A DNA stretch of 64,000 nucleotides, from the NCBI RefSeq assembly GCF_000815105.2, contig NZ_CP010310.2:3596001-3660000 (forward strand), read 5' to 3'. The notes below the pieces were generated by a model. The model made no database searches. It was given only the letters and a program-made list of their open reading frames with translations, and was not told the origin of the DNA. The translations under genes were made by a program, and so were the position numbers. Shown here piece by piece: positions 26,689-35,745 of the stretch. Numbering within the stretch: position 1 is the first letter of the stretch; each line of letters opens with the position of its first letter. The stretch comes from Pandoraea pulmonicola (GTDB lineage Bacteria; Pseudomonadota; Gammaproteobacteria; Burkholderiales; Burkholderiaceae).

Positions 26689-29600
26689 TCAGAACCGATA
26701 ACTCACCTTCAGACTCCCTGCCTGTGACGACGCGCGCGCGGTATTGACGAGCGCATCGTAAGCGAGCGACACGTCCAGGCGCTTGGCCAGCGTCACGCTG
26801 AAGCTCGCGCCGAGCGTCAAAAAGCCGCGCGGCAGACTCAACCCCGGTGCGACGAAGACCGTGCCGTCCTGTGAGGCCACGGTAATCGCCCGACCGGCAT
26901 CGAGCAGTTCGTGCGCGTACGTCACACGGAACTGGACGCTCATGGGGCGGGCCGCATCGCCGAACGCCTTGTCGAACGTCACACCGACAAACGGTTGCAG
27001 GCTGCGCGTATTGTCCGTGCCGACGCGCAGGTTCTGACCGCCCGCGCCGCTTTCCTCGAAGCCGTTCGCGTGGAAGTAGGCATAGCGCAGGCCCACGCGC
27101 GGCGTCACGACGAGCCCACCGATCGAGATCGGCGTGCTCGCCTGTGCCGCCGCCGTGAATTCCTGCCCGACGTGATCGCCTTCGGCCGTGCCGATGCCCG
27201 CGAACGGACGCTTCTGCGACAGGAAGTGAAGACCGTAACCGACGGTGGCAGCGACGTCGAACGGCCCCATCTCCCGACTTGCATACGCCGCGAGGCGCAG
27301 CGTGTCCCGTGTGCCCGAGCCCGCCGCACCCTGCTCCGAAAGATCGGCGTGGGAATAACCGCCGGCCAATCCGAACGTATTACGCTCAACGCGCCTTTCC
27401 GCGCCGGCGAGGAAGCCGTATTGATTCTCCTGGAAACCGGGCTGGCTGCCCGAGCCCGCCACGCGGCCGTGCAGACCCGTGGCCGTCGCCCAGACCGCCG
27501 AGGCGGCCGGCGTCGCGTCGCCAGTGGCGAGCCCGGTAACGGCCGAGCGTCGCGTGACTCGGTCAAGAACCGCCGCCGACGACGACTGTGCATTCATCAG
27601 CGCCGCCGTGCCCAGTGCCGTGTAGGCGCTCGTGTTCTTCGGCGCAATGACGACGGGCACGGAAGGCCCCGAGGGTCCCGAAGATCCCGCATTGCCCGGA
27701 TCGCCGGGAGCCGGGGCGTTCAGCGACAGCGTCACGTCGTTTGCGCCATAGGCGACAGAGGATTGCAGGCTGCCAAGATTGGCTCCCGCCGCCAGCGCAC
27801 CGGTCACCGATGAGAAGCGACCGCTCACGCCGTTCGCCGCGGTCAGCACCGTATAGCGTGTCGTCTGATATGTCCCTGGGGCGTACGTGATGGCGAGCGC
27901 GCCGTTCAGTGTCGCGCCGCCGCCCACCTTGAGCAGCGACGCCGCCGTGGGACTCACCTCGATGGCAAGCGTCCCATTGGGCGCCTGCGTGTAGTTGCCG
28001 CTGACGTTCAAGGTGCCGATCGAGCCCCCCGGCGCCACGATGCCGCCGTTGGCCACGCTGCCGAGAATCGCGCCATGTCCGCGCAGCGTTCCTTGTGCCG
28101 CAACCGCCACGTCGCCGCCCAACGTGGCGCTCTCATGGCTGGCGTCGCCGACCGCGAGGGTGCCGGCCCCCACGCTCGTCGTCCCCGTGAATGCCGTGCT
28201 GGCACCATTGAGCACGAGCCTGCCGCCGCCCTGCTTGACGAAGGTGCCACTGCCCATGAACTCACCGGCATAGACGCCGTCGGATGCGGCGTTGACGGTC
28301 AGCGTATTCGTCCCGACAAGCAGACGTGTGCCGGCGACGCCGCTCAACCCGGAAATCGTTTGCGCGCCCGCGGCGGACATGTCGAACGTCGCGCCACTGG
28401 CCGCCATGGCGAGCGTCGTCACCGACGACAGCCGACCGGCGCCCGCCAGCGCCAGCGTGCCAGCGTTGATCGTCGTCGCGCCGGTGTAGATGTTCGCCGC
28501 CGAGAGCGTCTGGGTGCCGCCGTTCAGTGTCAGCCCACCCGATCCGCCGATGACGCCGGAGAAGGTGTCCAGTGCATTGGCATCCGTGACCGTAAGCGTG
28601 CGCGCGCCGAGCGCGACCGTCCCACCGCCGGCAAGACGCTTCACGGATGCCCCGTTCGTCGTCGCCGAGATGTCGAGCGTGCCGCCGACGCTCACGCCGC
28701 TGGAGGTCGCGACACTGCCGTCGCCGCTGAGTGCCAGTACCGCGCCGTTACCGATCGTCGTCGCACCGGTATAGGTGTTCCCAGCCGTCATCGTCAGCGT
28801 TTTCGTACCGACGAGGGCCAGCGAACCGGCGCCCGAAACGACGCCCGACATCGTCGTGCTGTTGTTGGACGCGGTGGAGAACGTCACCGCCGAGCCGGCG
28901 CTCAGGATGACATCGTTGTTCAGCGCGCCTCTCGCCACAATAGTGGCGGTTGCTCCTGCATCGAAAAGCAGGCTCCCGAGGAGGGTCGAGTTGGAAATCG
29001 AGGGATCGGCCTGAATCAGCACGTTGTTCTGGCCGCCAAACTCGATGGCCGCGGCTCTCGTCGTGCCGCCGTTGATCGGCGCGCCCATGATGGTCCCGAT
29101 ATTCGAGATGATGTCCGAGCCTCGGGTCACGATGCCTACGCCGCCCCCATCCCCCTCACCGCCGGCGATCGTTCCGGCATTGATGACGTTGTTGTACATT
29201 CCCGCGAGATTGATGCCGGCGCCCCCTGCGCCTCCCACGCCCCCTTGGTTTACAATCCCGCCGCTAGTGCCGGCGGCACCTCCCGCACCGCCTCTGATCA
29301 CGCCAGTGTTAGTGATGGTGGCGCTACCGCGGAGCGCGAGCAGTCCGTCGCCTCCCGCACCGCCGCCACCGCCGACCTCGCCGGTGCCTCCGGCGCCGCC
29401 TGCGCCCCCGGTGATCATGCCGCTGTTGGTGATGACCGCGACGGCGCCGCCCGACATCATCCCGCTGCCGCCACCGCCACCGCCGCCGCCGTAGCTGGAT
29501 GCACCGGCGAGAGGGTCGCCGCCTTTACCGCCGGCCCCGCCCGTGATCGTGGTGTTGGACGCGATGTTGATGTCGTTGCCGGCGTAATACACGCCCGTAT

Positions 29601-30117
29601 TGCCGCCATTCCCACCACTGCCGTAGAAGTTTCCGCCCGGTCCGCCGTTGCCGGCGTCGCCGGTGATCGTTTGGCCGTTGAGCGATATGCCGGTGCTGAT
29701 GATCGTGAGTGCGGGGCCGCCCGGCGGCGCGCTGGCTGAATCGCCGCCGGCCGCGCCAGCGCCGCCGGCGCCGGTCGCCCCCCAGCCACCCGAAGCCTGG
29801 CTTGCCCCGCCCCCCTGACCGTTTCCTGCGCCGCCAGCGCTGCCGACGCCATGTGCCCCTATGGCACCACCACCACCCGGCATGCCGCACCCACTGACGT
29901 CGCTTACCGTGCATGCCGCCCACGCGGGCGGCACGACGCCCGCGAGGGCCAGGGCGATGGCCGTGCTGCCCGCCGTGCGGACAAAGCTGGCGCCCAATGG
30001 ACTGTGCGCCGGATCGGCCGCTTGAAGGAAGCGTGCGTCGACCACTGGGGACGGCAGTCGCCGTCGGGCAGCGGGATCGGCACGGCCGTGCACGCGCCCG
30101 AATTTGCGTGAAACCAT
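26689..30117 (-). CDS. Autotransporter with beta-strand repeats and C-terminal barrel
   Basis: A type Va autotransporter of 1142 aa. After the signal segment (GSTAIALALAGVVPPAWA) comes a Gly-rich region, then autotransporter-associated beta-strand repeats such as NTYTGATTIGNGAVLALSGD and NIYTGATTINAGTLALAGAG. A short Pro/Gly linker follows (about residue 835, SSGPSGPSVPVV), then a roughly 280-residue barrel ending in SLKVSYRF with terminal Phe. The start at 30117 (MVSRKFGR) is chosen for its GAGAGGA ribosome-binding site; the frame extends 33 codons further. Unlike its neighbour the barrel is intact. Confidence 0.88.
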   Translation of the reverse strand: MVSRKFGRVHGRADPAARRRLPSPVVDARFLQAADPAHSPLGASFVRTAGSTAIALALAGVVPPAWAACTVSDVSGCGMPGGGGAIGAHGVGSAGGAGNGQGGGASQASGGWGATGAGGAGAAGGDSASAPPGGPALTIISTGISLNGQTITGDAGNGGPGGNFYGSGGNGGNTGVYYAGNDINIASNTTITGGAGGKGGDPLAGASSYGGGGGGGGSGMMSGGAVAVITNSGMITGGAGGAGGTGEVGGGGGAGGDGLLALRGSATITNTGVIRGGAGGAAGTSGGIVNQGGVGGAGGAGINLAGMYNNVINAGTIAGGEGDGGGVGIVTRGSDIISNIGTIMGAPINGGTTRAAAIEFGGQNNVLIQADPSISNSTLLGSLLFDAGATATIVARGALNNDVILSAGSAVTFSTASNNSTTMSGVVSGAGSLALVGTKTLTMTAGNTYTGATTIGNGAVLALSGDGSVATSSGVSVGGTLDISATTNGASVKRLAGGGTVALGARTLTVTDANALDTFSGVIGGSGGLTLNGGTQTLSAANIYTGATTINAGTLALAGAGRLSSVTTLAMAASGATFDMSAAGAQTISGLSGVAGTRLLVGTNTLTVNAASDGVYAGEFMGSGTFVKQGGGRLVLNGASTAFTGTTSVGAGTLAVGDASHESATLGGDVAVAAQGTLRGHGAILGSVANGGIVAPGGSIGTLNVSGNYTQAPNGTLAIEVSPTAASLLKVGGGATLNGALAITYAPGTYQTTRYTVLTAANGVSGRFSSVTGALAAGANLGSLQSSVAYGANDVTLSLNAPAPGDPGNAGSSGPSGPSVPVVIAPKNTSAYTALGTAALMNAQSSSAAVLDRVTRRSAVTGLATGDATPAASAVWATATGLHGRVAGSGSQPGFQENQYGFLAGAERRVERNTFGLAGGYSHADLSEQGAAGSGTRDTLRLAAYASREMGPFDVAATVGYGLHFLSQKRPFAGIGTAEGDHVGQEFTAAAQASTPISIGGLVVTPRVGLRYAYFHANGFEESGAGGQNLRVGTDNTRSLQPFVGVTFDKAFGDAARPMSVQFRVTYAHELLDAGRAITVASQDGTVFVAPGLSLPRGFLTLGASFSVTLAKRLDVSLAYDALVNTARASSQAGSLKVSYRF

Positions 30118-30447
30118 GAATATCCTCTCGTATCGCGCCGTACATGGCGACTGGCGACCGAGAAGCCTCCGGCCTTTCCCCCGCAGAACGGCAATCGTCA
30201 GACCCCGGCGCTCCACGATGTCGTTCTCGCTTCAATTTTGAGCACCGGTGTGCGCCATCCACGACGCATCGGAAGCCGAATGTAATACAAAGTCAGTGTT
30301 TCGCCAATCGCCCAAATTTCCGCCCTTGCCCCCGTCTCCACGCGCGGCCGCGGAACGTCTGGAGCACGTCCACGGGGAAGCAGCCGGGCACTTGTCGATG
30401 CTCACCGGGTACATCGATGAGCTGGGCGCGGAACCCGTCGGCAGGCC
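30118..30447. other. Intergenic region between LysR gene and autotransporter
   Basis: No gene is supported. Both flanking genes are on the minus strand, so this should hold the end of the LysR transcript and the autotransporter promoter. I see no convincing hairpin with a T tract and no strong hexamer pair. Confidence 0.4.
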
Positions 30448-31356
30448 TTACTGTTCGAGGTGCTTCTGCATCAGTTCTTCGAACCAGTCCAGGAACGCGG
30501 CCAGTCGACGGGAGCGTTGACGGCGGTGCGGATAAAGGAGAGAGACCGGCATCGAGGCCGCGCGATACCCAGCCATGACCTCCACCAGTTCGCCCGAGTC
30601 GAGCAGATACTGCACGTCGAAGCGGGGAATCTGGATGAGTCCGAGCCCGGCGCGGCAACAGGCGATATACCCTTCGGCGTTGTTCGTCACTACCTGGCTG
30701 GGGACGTCCAGGGTATGTTCGGCGCCTTGCCCGTCCAGATAGGTCCAGGGCAATTCGCGTCCCGTCGTGGGCGAGGCGTATCCCACCATCCAATGGCCCG
30801 CAAGCAGATCGTCGGGACGTTCGGGCGTGCCGTGGGTTTCGAGATAGGCCGGGTTGGCGCAGTTGATCAACGCGATCGTACCCAGCGACCGCACCACCAG
30901 ACTGCTGTCCTGCAACGTGCCGACGCGCACCACGCAGTCCACGCCTTCCTGCACGAGATCGACCGCCCGATCGCTTGATCGAAGTATCAGACGCAGACGG
31001 GGATGCCGGCGCAGCAGCGTCGGCAACGCCGGTGCGATCCACCGGCGAGCAACGCGACTCGGCACGTCGATCAGCAACTGGCCTGACACCTGACGCTGAC
31101 TCGCGTGGAACAGCAGATCGATCTCTTCGATATCGGCGAGCAGCACACGCACGCGCTTGAGCAACTGCGCGCCGTCGGCCGTCAGTTGCACCTGCCGCGT
31201 CGTTCGATGCAGCAAGCGCGTGCCGACCTGCGTCTCCAATTGCTGGATGGCGGCCGACACCGAGGCGCGCGGCACGTCGAGCGCATGGGCCGCCTTGATG
31301 AAACTCCCCATCTCCGCGACCTGCACGAAGATCCGGTATTGGTCGAATCTGTCCAT
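30448..31356 (-). CDS. LysR family transcriptional regulator
   Basis: A 302-aa LysR-type regulator. The N-terminal winged helix (FVQVAEMGSFIKAAHALDVP, then ASVSAAIQQLETQVGTRLLH) is followed by the substrate-binding domain from about residue 90 (QVSGQLLIDVPSRVARRWIA). The effector pocket cannot be read. The sequence pattern is like the subgroup that often controls short-chain dehydrogenases, and an SDR gene lies 258 bp upstream on the same strand, a plausible target. Confidence 0.92.
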   Translation of the reverse strand: MDRFDQYRIFVQVAEMGSFIKAAHALDVPRASVSAAIQQLETQVGTRLLHRTTRQVQLTADGAQLLKRVRVLLADIEEIDLLFHASQRQVSGQLLIDVPSRVARRWIAPALPTLLRRHPRLRLILRSSDRAVDLVQEGVDCVVRVGTLQDSSLVVRSLGTIALINCANPAYLETHGTPERPDDLLAGHWMVGYASPTTGRELPWTYLDGQGAEHTLDVPSQVVTNNAEGYIACCRAGLGLIQIPRFDVQYLLDSGELVEVMAGYRAASMPVSLLYPHRRQRSRRLAAFLDWFEELMQKHLEQ

Positions 31357-31614
31357 GTCCGTTTATTGTTGGCAGCGCTTGGTGGCGGGCGAGCGCTCAC
31401 CTCGTGTCGGCTTCACCCGGAAAAGCCGCCGTTGGCCAGGAATGCGCGTTCCCGCGGCGTTGTCGTTCGCGAACGGCAGATAGAAGAATAACCGCGGCGG
31501 CGCCTCCACCTCAGTAGGCACCGCGTCGAAGCGGCACCGCCTCGCCCGGACGGTGCTCACGCGCCTGAATGCCCCACGCGAGCCCTTCCCCGGCGAAGGG
31601 CTCGCGAGGGCGGT

Positions 31615-32388
31615 TCACTTGGTCGTGTATCCGCCGTTGATGAGGATCGTCTGCCCCGTGATCCACCAGCCGTCGCTCACGAGATGACGGATGAACGGCA
31701 CCACGTCCTCGATATCGGTGAGCCCGGTATTGCTGAACGGCGACAGCGCGGCGGCGGTCTTGTGATACGCCACGGCGTCGGCGCCTTCGGCCGGATAGAA
31801 GAACGGCGTGTCCATCGGACCCGGCCCCACGGCCGTCACCGAAATTCCGCGCGCACCGAACTCCTTCGCGGCGGCTCGCGTGAAGTGCTCCACCGGCGCC
31901 TTGGTCCCGGCATACGAGGCGTAGAACGGCGTGAACGCTCCCAGCAGCGACGTCACCAGCGTGACGACCTTGCCGTTGTCGTTGACGTGCTTGCCCGCCT
32001 CGCGCAGGAAGAAGAATGCGGTCTTTGCATTGACGGCGCTCATCTCGTCGTATTCGGCCTCGGTGATCTCGACGAGCGGCTTCTTCAGCACCTTGCCCAC
32101 CGTATTGATCGCGATGTCGGGACGGCCGACGGCGTCGACGGTATCCGCGAACAGCTTCTCCACCGCGGCAGCACGAGTCAGGTCGCCTTGAAAGGCCACC
32201 GCGCGGGCGCCCAGCGCCTCGACGGCGGCGACGGTCGCGTCCGCCTGCGCCTTGCTCGCCGCGCTGTTGTAGTGAATGGCAACGGCCTTGGCGCCCTGCC
32301 GCGCCAGATCGCGCGCGATCAGCCCGCCCAGGTTCTTGGCGCCGCCGGCAATCAGCACGACTTTGCCCTCGATGGAATGGTCTGCCAT
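31615..32388 (-). CDS. SDR family oxidoreductase
   Basis: A 257-aa classical short-chain dehydrogenase/reductase. The cofactor loop is GKVVLIAGGAKNLGGLIARD, a variant of TGxxxGxG. The catalytic set is Ser in TSLLGAFTPF, then Tyr and Lys in YAGTK. A C-terminal NGGYTTK closes the fold. HYNSAAS after the second strand (no acidic residue) suggests NADPH preference. The substrate is unknown. Confidence 0.88.
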   Translation of the reverse strand: MADHSIEGKVVLIAGGAKNLGGLIARDLARQGAKAVAIHYNSAASKAQADATVAAVEALGARAVAFQGDLTRAAAVEKLFADTVDAVGRPDIAINTVGKVLKKPLVEITEAEYDEMSAVNAKTAFFFLREAGKHVNDNGKVVTLVTSLLGAFTPFYASYAGTKAPVEHFTRAAAKEFGARGISVTAVGPGPMDTPFFYPAEGADAVAYHKTAAALSPFSNTGLTDIEDVVPFIRHLVSDGWWITGQTILINGGYTTK

Positions 32389-32513
32389 GGAGATCTCCTT
32401 CGCTAGTCAATGGAACCTCCAATTTAGACACTGCGAGCCGGCGCATAAACGGGCCCAATCTGGATAGATCATCCAGAAAATCGTACTAATCCTTTGGCGA
32501 GAGGCGGCAGGCG

Positions 32514-32996
32514 TCACACGCCGATCGGCAGCGACATGCCGAACTTCACTCGCGACATCACGACCATCGTCTCGAAGTGACGGATGTTCGGATTCTGACG
32601 AAATACGCGTGTGGCGAATTCTTCGTAGTGGTCGATGTCGCGCACGGTGATCATCATCGCGAAGTCGGCGCGCCCCGTGACCACATAACACTGCATGACT
32701 TCCGGTACCGTTTGCAAAAATCGCTTGAATTCGTCGAGCAAGTCCAGTCGTTCCCGCTCGACCTGGACAAGTACCCACATCATGATCGGCAGCCCGACCT
32801 TGTTCGGATCCACGACGGAGATGTCCTTCTGAATGTACTTTTCCTCGCGCAATCGTCTTACTCGTCTAAGGCAGGCCGGCGGACTCAGATTGACGGCAGC
32901 GGCCAGCGACTGGTTGCTGATCTGGTTGTCGACCTGCAGTATCGCCAGGATTCGGAGGTCAAAATCGTCGAGTGGTGTTGCGGGGCCTTGACTCAT
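32514..32996 (-). CDS. Lrp/AsnC family transcriptional regulator
   Basis: A 160-aa feast/famine regulator. The N-terminal helix-turn-helix is LDDFDLRILAILQVDNQISN, then QSLAAAVNLSPPACLRRVRR. The C-terminal RAM/AsnC ligand domain is MWVLVQVERERL through to YVVTGRADFAMMITVRDIDH. The start at 32996 gives the usual short N-terminus, although the frame stays open far upstream. It is divergent from the catabolic operon beginning at 33120, so it most likely senses an amino acid and controls that operon. Confidence 0.92.
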   Translation of the reverse strand: MSQGPATPLDDFDLRILAILQVDNQISNQSLAAAVNLSPPACLRRVRRLREEKYIQKDISVVDPNKVGLPIMMWVLVQVERERLDLLDEFKRFLQTVPEVMQCYVVTGRADFAMMITVRDIDHYEEFATRVFRQNPNIRHFETMVVMSRVKFGMSLPIGV

Positions 32997-33019
32997 ATTT
33001 CGCAAATTCCCTGAAAAAA

Positions 33020-33063
33020 GAAATTCAATTAAGCAAACACGGCCCGCGCGAATTTTGAATTTC
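33020..33063. promoter_or_regulatory. Inverted repeat in the Lrp/operon intergenic region
   Basis: GAAATTCAA (33020-33028) and TTGAATTTC (33055-33063) are perfect inverted copies, 26 bases apart, in an AT-rich segment. The right arm overlaps the likely -35 (TTTTGA or TTGAAT) of a promoter with -10 TAGAAT at 33076-33081. The layout suits a multimeric Lrp-type regulator. Confidence 0.5.
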
Positions 33064-33119
33064 GTGGCGCCTCCATAGAATCGTAGCATCGGCCCCGGCT
33101 CGATTCCATGGAGAAAGCC

Positions 33120-34247
33120 ATGTCTACAAAACCGTTCATCGTTGCTGCCGCAGTGCTTTGCGCATTGGGTGCGCAAGCCCAGACCGTCGTCACCATCGGC
33201 TACGCCGGTGCGCTGACCGGTGCGCAGGCGCATTTCGGCAAGGACAGCGAGCGAGGCATCCGTCTGGCCATGGACGAGATCAACGCCACGCACCCCGTCA
33301 TCGGCGGCAAACCGGTGCAGTTCGCGCTCGACGCACAGGACGATGCCGCCGACCCGCGCATCGCCACGACCATCGCCCAGCGTTTTGTCGACAACCGTGT
33401 CAGCGCAGTCATTGGTCACCAGAATTCGGGCACATCCATCGCCGTGGCGCGCCTTTACGCGCAGCAGCACATTGCCGAACTTACGCCGTCCGCGACGAAC
33501 CCCGAGTTCACTCGCCTCGGTTTCAACACCACATTCCGCATGCTCGCCAACGACGACTTCCTTGGGGAAGCGCTGTCGCGGTACGTCGCCAGCCAACTGG
33601 GCGCCCGACGGATCGCCGTCATCGATGACCGCACCGCCTACGGCCAGGGCATCGCCGAAGTCTTCGCGCGGCAGGCCGAAAAGGCCGGCGCAAAAATCGT
33701 TGCACGAGAGTTCTCGACCGACAAGGCCTTCGATTTCTCCGCCGTGCTCACGCGCGTCAAGCGAGAAAACCCGGAAGTCATTTTCTTCGGAGGCATGGAT
33801 GCCCAGGGTGGCCCGATGCTCAAGCAAATGCGCCAATACTCGATTCGCGCGCCGCTGGTCGGAGGCGACGGCCTGTGCACCGCCGAGATGGTCCGCCTGG
33901 CCGGGACGGCTCTCGATGGCAACCTGTTCTGCGCGGACGGGGGTCACAGCCTTGCCAGGATGCCGGGCGGACAAGCGTTCGCCGCCAAGTTCAAGGCCAG
34001 GTATGGCGAGCCGGTGCAGTTGTACGCGCCGTACGCCTACGACGCCATGACGGCCATCTACCGCGCCGCGGTGGCCGTACAGTCCACAGACGCATCGAAA
34101 ATCGTCGATGCCTTGCACCGCGTGTCGTTTGGCGGCGTCACGGGACACATCGCATTCGATGAACACGGCGACCTGCGCGCACCGGCCGCCACCATATCCA
34201 CTTACAAGGAAGGAAAGAAAATGGCTTTGACCGAGGTATCGAAATGA
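33120..34247 (+). CDS. Branched-chain-type amino-acid ABC transporter substrate-binding protein
   Basis: A 375-aa periplasmic type I binding protein (LivJ-like Peripla_BP_6). The signal peptide MSTKPFIVAAAVLCALGAQA precedes QTVVTIGYAGALTGAQAHFG. Later segments IGHQNSGTSIAVARLYAQQ, TPSATNPEFTRLGF and PEVIFFGGMDAQGG are typical. The start at 33120 has GGAG seven bases upstream; a start four codons earlier is less good. No permease or ATPase gene is in the operon. The stop overlaps the next start (ATGA). Confidence 0.9.
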   Translation: MSTKPFIVAAAVLCALGAQAQTVVTIGYAGALTGAQAHFGKDSERGIRLAMDEINATHPVIGGKPVQFALDAQDDAADPRIATTIAQRFVDNRVSAVIGHQNSGTSIAVARLYAQQHIAELTPSATNPEFTRLGFNTTFRMLANDDFLGEALSRYVASQLGARRIAVIDDRTAYGQGIAEVFARQAEKAGAKIVAREFSTDKAFDFSAVLTRVKRENPEVIFFGGMDAQGGPMLKQMRQYSIRAPLVGGDGLCTAEMVRLAGTALDGNLFCADGGHSLARMPGGQAFAAKFKARYGEPVQLYAPYAYDAMTAIYRAAVAVQSTDASKIVDALHRVSFGGVTGHIAFDEHGDLRAPAATISTYKEGKKMALTEVSK

Positions 34248-34789
34248 GCGTCGGCATTCTGCGCGTCGGGTCGCCGGCGTTGCGCAAGGTGGCGGCCGAA
34301 GTCGCCAATGTGAACGACCCCGCCGTCGTACGCGAGGCCGCTGCCCTCGGCGAAGCGATACGCGCCTTCCGTGCCGAACACGGATTCGGGCGCGCCATCG
34401 CGGCGCCGCAGATCGGCATCGCAAAACGCATGATCGGTCTGGCCATACCGGGGTGGCCCGACGTCATCGTCAATCCACGGGTCGTGTGGACCAGCGATGA
34501 ACGGATGACGCTCTGGGACGACTGCATGTGCTTTCCGGAAATGCTCGTCAGAGTCGAGCGGTTCGCGTCGATCTCGGTGTCCTTTACCGACATGACGGGA
34601 AAAACGCATCTGAAAGAAGCACTCGAGCGCCCCGAATCCGAACTCATGCAGCATGAAATCGACCACCTCGACGGCAAGCTGTCCTTCGACCGCGCCGTGG
34701 GCGAAAACGCCTTCGTGCACCGCAGCGTTTTCGAATTGAACCGGACGGCATTCGCCGGCGAGGTCGACTACTTTCCCCAATCGCAATGA
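34244..34789 (+). CDS. Peptide deformylase-like protein
   Basis: A 181-aa metallo-deformylase fold. Motif I reads GFGRAIAAPQ (consensus GxGLAAxQ) and motif III HEIDHLDG keeps HExxH. Motif II, normally EGCLS, is DDCMCFP: the metal-ligand Cys is kept but its neighbours are not. Housekeeping Def enzymes keep EGCLS. This copy sits in a catabolic operon with four-base overlaps on both sides, so it may deformylate a small N-formyl compound rather than nascent peptides. That substrate shift is inference. Confidence 0.82.
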   Translation: MSVGILRVGSPALRKVAAEVANVNDPAVVREAAALGEAIRAFRAEHGFGRAIAAPQIGIAKRMIGLAIPGWPDVIVNPRVVWTSDERMTLWDDCMCFPEMLVRVERFASISVSFTDMTGKTHLKEALERPESELMQHEIDHLDGKLSFDRAVGENAFVHRSVFELNRTAFAGEVDYFPQSQ

Positions 34790-35745
34790 GGCAGAGGATG
34801 AATCGACCCGATATCGGCCGCATCGACGGCCTGACCTACCCCACTGGCACCGCGTATATGGCGGGCCAATATCTGCCCATGTCGGAGGCCCGAATTTCGG
34901 TACTCGACTGGGGGCTGCTGCACTCGGACGTCACCTACGACACCGTTCATGTGTGGAAGGGCAAGTTCTTCAGGCTCGATCTGCATATCGCGCGCTTTCG
35001 CCGCTCGCTCGAAAAACTGCGTTTGCGGGTCGCCTATACCGACGAGCAGCTTCGCGACATTCTGGTCCAGTGCGTGCGCCGCGCGGGTCTTCGCGACGCC
35101 TACGTCGAAATGCTCTGCACGCGCGGCATCTCCCCGACCTTCAGCCGCGATCCACGCGACGCGGCAAATCAGTTCGTCGCGTTCGCGGTCCCCTATGGGT
35201 CGGTCGCCAACGCCCGCCAGCTCAAGGAAGGTCTGCACCTGCATCTGATCGACACCGTGCGCCGCATTCCGCCGGAGTCGGTCGATCCGCAGATCAAGAA
35301 CTACCACTGGCTCGACCTCGTCACCGCGCAATTTCAGGGCTTTGACGCCGGCGCGGAAACCGTCGTCATCAAGGACATGGACGGCAACGTCGCGGAAGGT
35401 CCCGGCTTCAATATCTTCGCCGTCAAGGCGGGTGCGTTGTACACGCCGGAGCGCGGCGTGCTCCACGGGATTACGCGCCGCACCGTGTTCGACATCGCCG
35501 AACAGCTCGGCATTGCCGTCCATGCGGGCGCCGTGCGCGAGGATCAACTGCGCCGCGCCGACGAAATCTTCATCACGTCGACGGCCGGCGGCATCATGCC
35601 GGTCACGCGGCTTGACGGTGTTCCCGTCGGCAACGGAGCGCCGGGCGAGTTGACGCAGACGATCTTCCACACGTACTGGGCCTGGCATGACGACCCCAGA
35701 TGGACGCTGACAGTGGACTACGGCGAGGCCGACCATGCTCGCTGA
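34786..35745 (+). CDS. Class IV aminotransferase
   Basis: A 319-aa PLP enzyme of fold type IV (branched-chain, D-amino-acid or aminodeoxychorismate lyase family). The catalytic lysine lies in PQIKNYHWLDLV. Cofactor-binding EGPGFNIFAVKAG and the TRRTVFDIAEQLGI segment follow, then EIFITSTAGGIMPV. The start at 34786 overlaps the deformylase stop as ATGA; another ATG four codons later is possible. It probably transaminates the amino acid that this operon imports or liberates. Confidence 0.88.
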   Translation: MRQRMNRPDIGRIDGLTYPTGTAYMAGQYLPMSEARISVLDWGLLHSDVTYDTVHVWKGKFFRLDLHIARFRRSLEKLRLRVAYTDEQLRDILVQCVRRAGLRDAYVEMLCTRGISPTFSRDPRDAANQFVAFAVPYGSVANARQLKEGLHLHLIDTVRRIPPESVDPQIKNYHWLDLVTAQFQGFDAGAETVVIKDMDGNVAEGPGFNIFAVKAGALYTPERGVLHGITRRTVFDIAEQLGIAVHAGAVREDQLRRADEIFITSTAGGIMPVTRLDGVPVGNGAPGELTQTIFHTYWAWHDDPRWTLTVDYGEADHAR

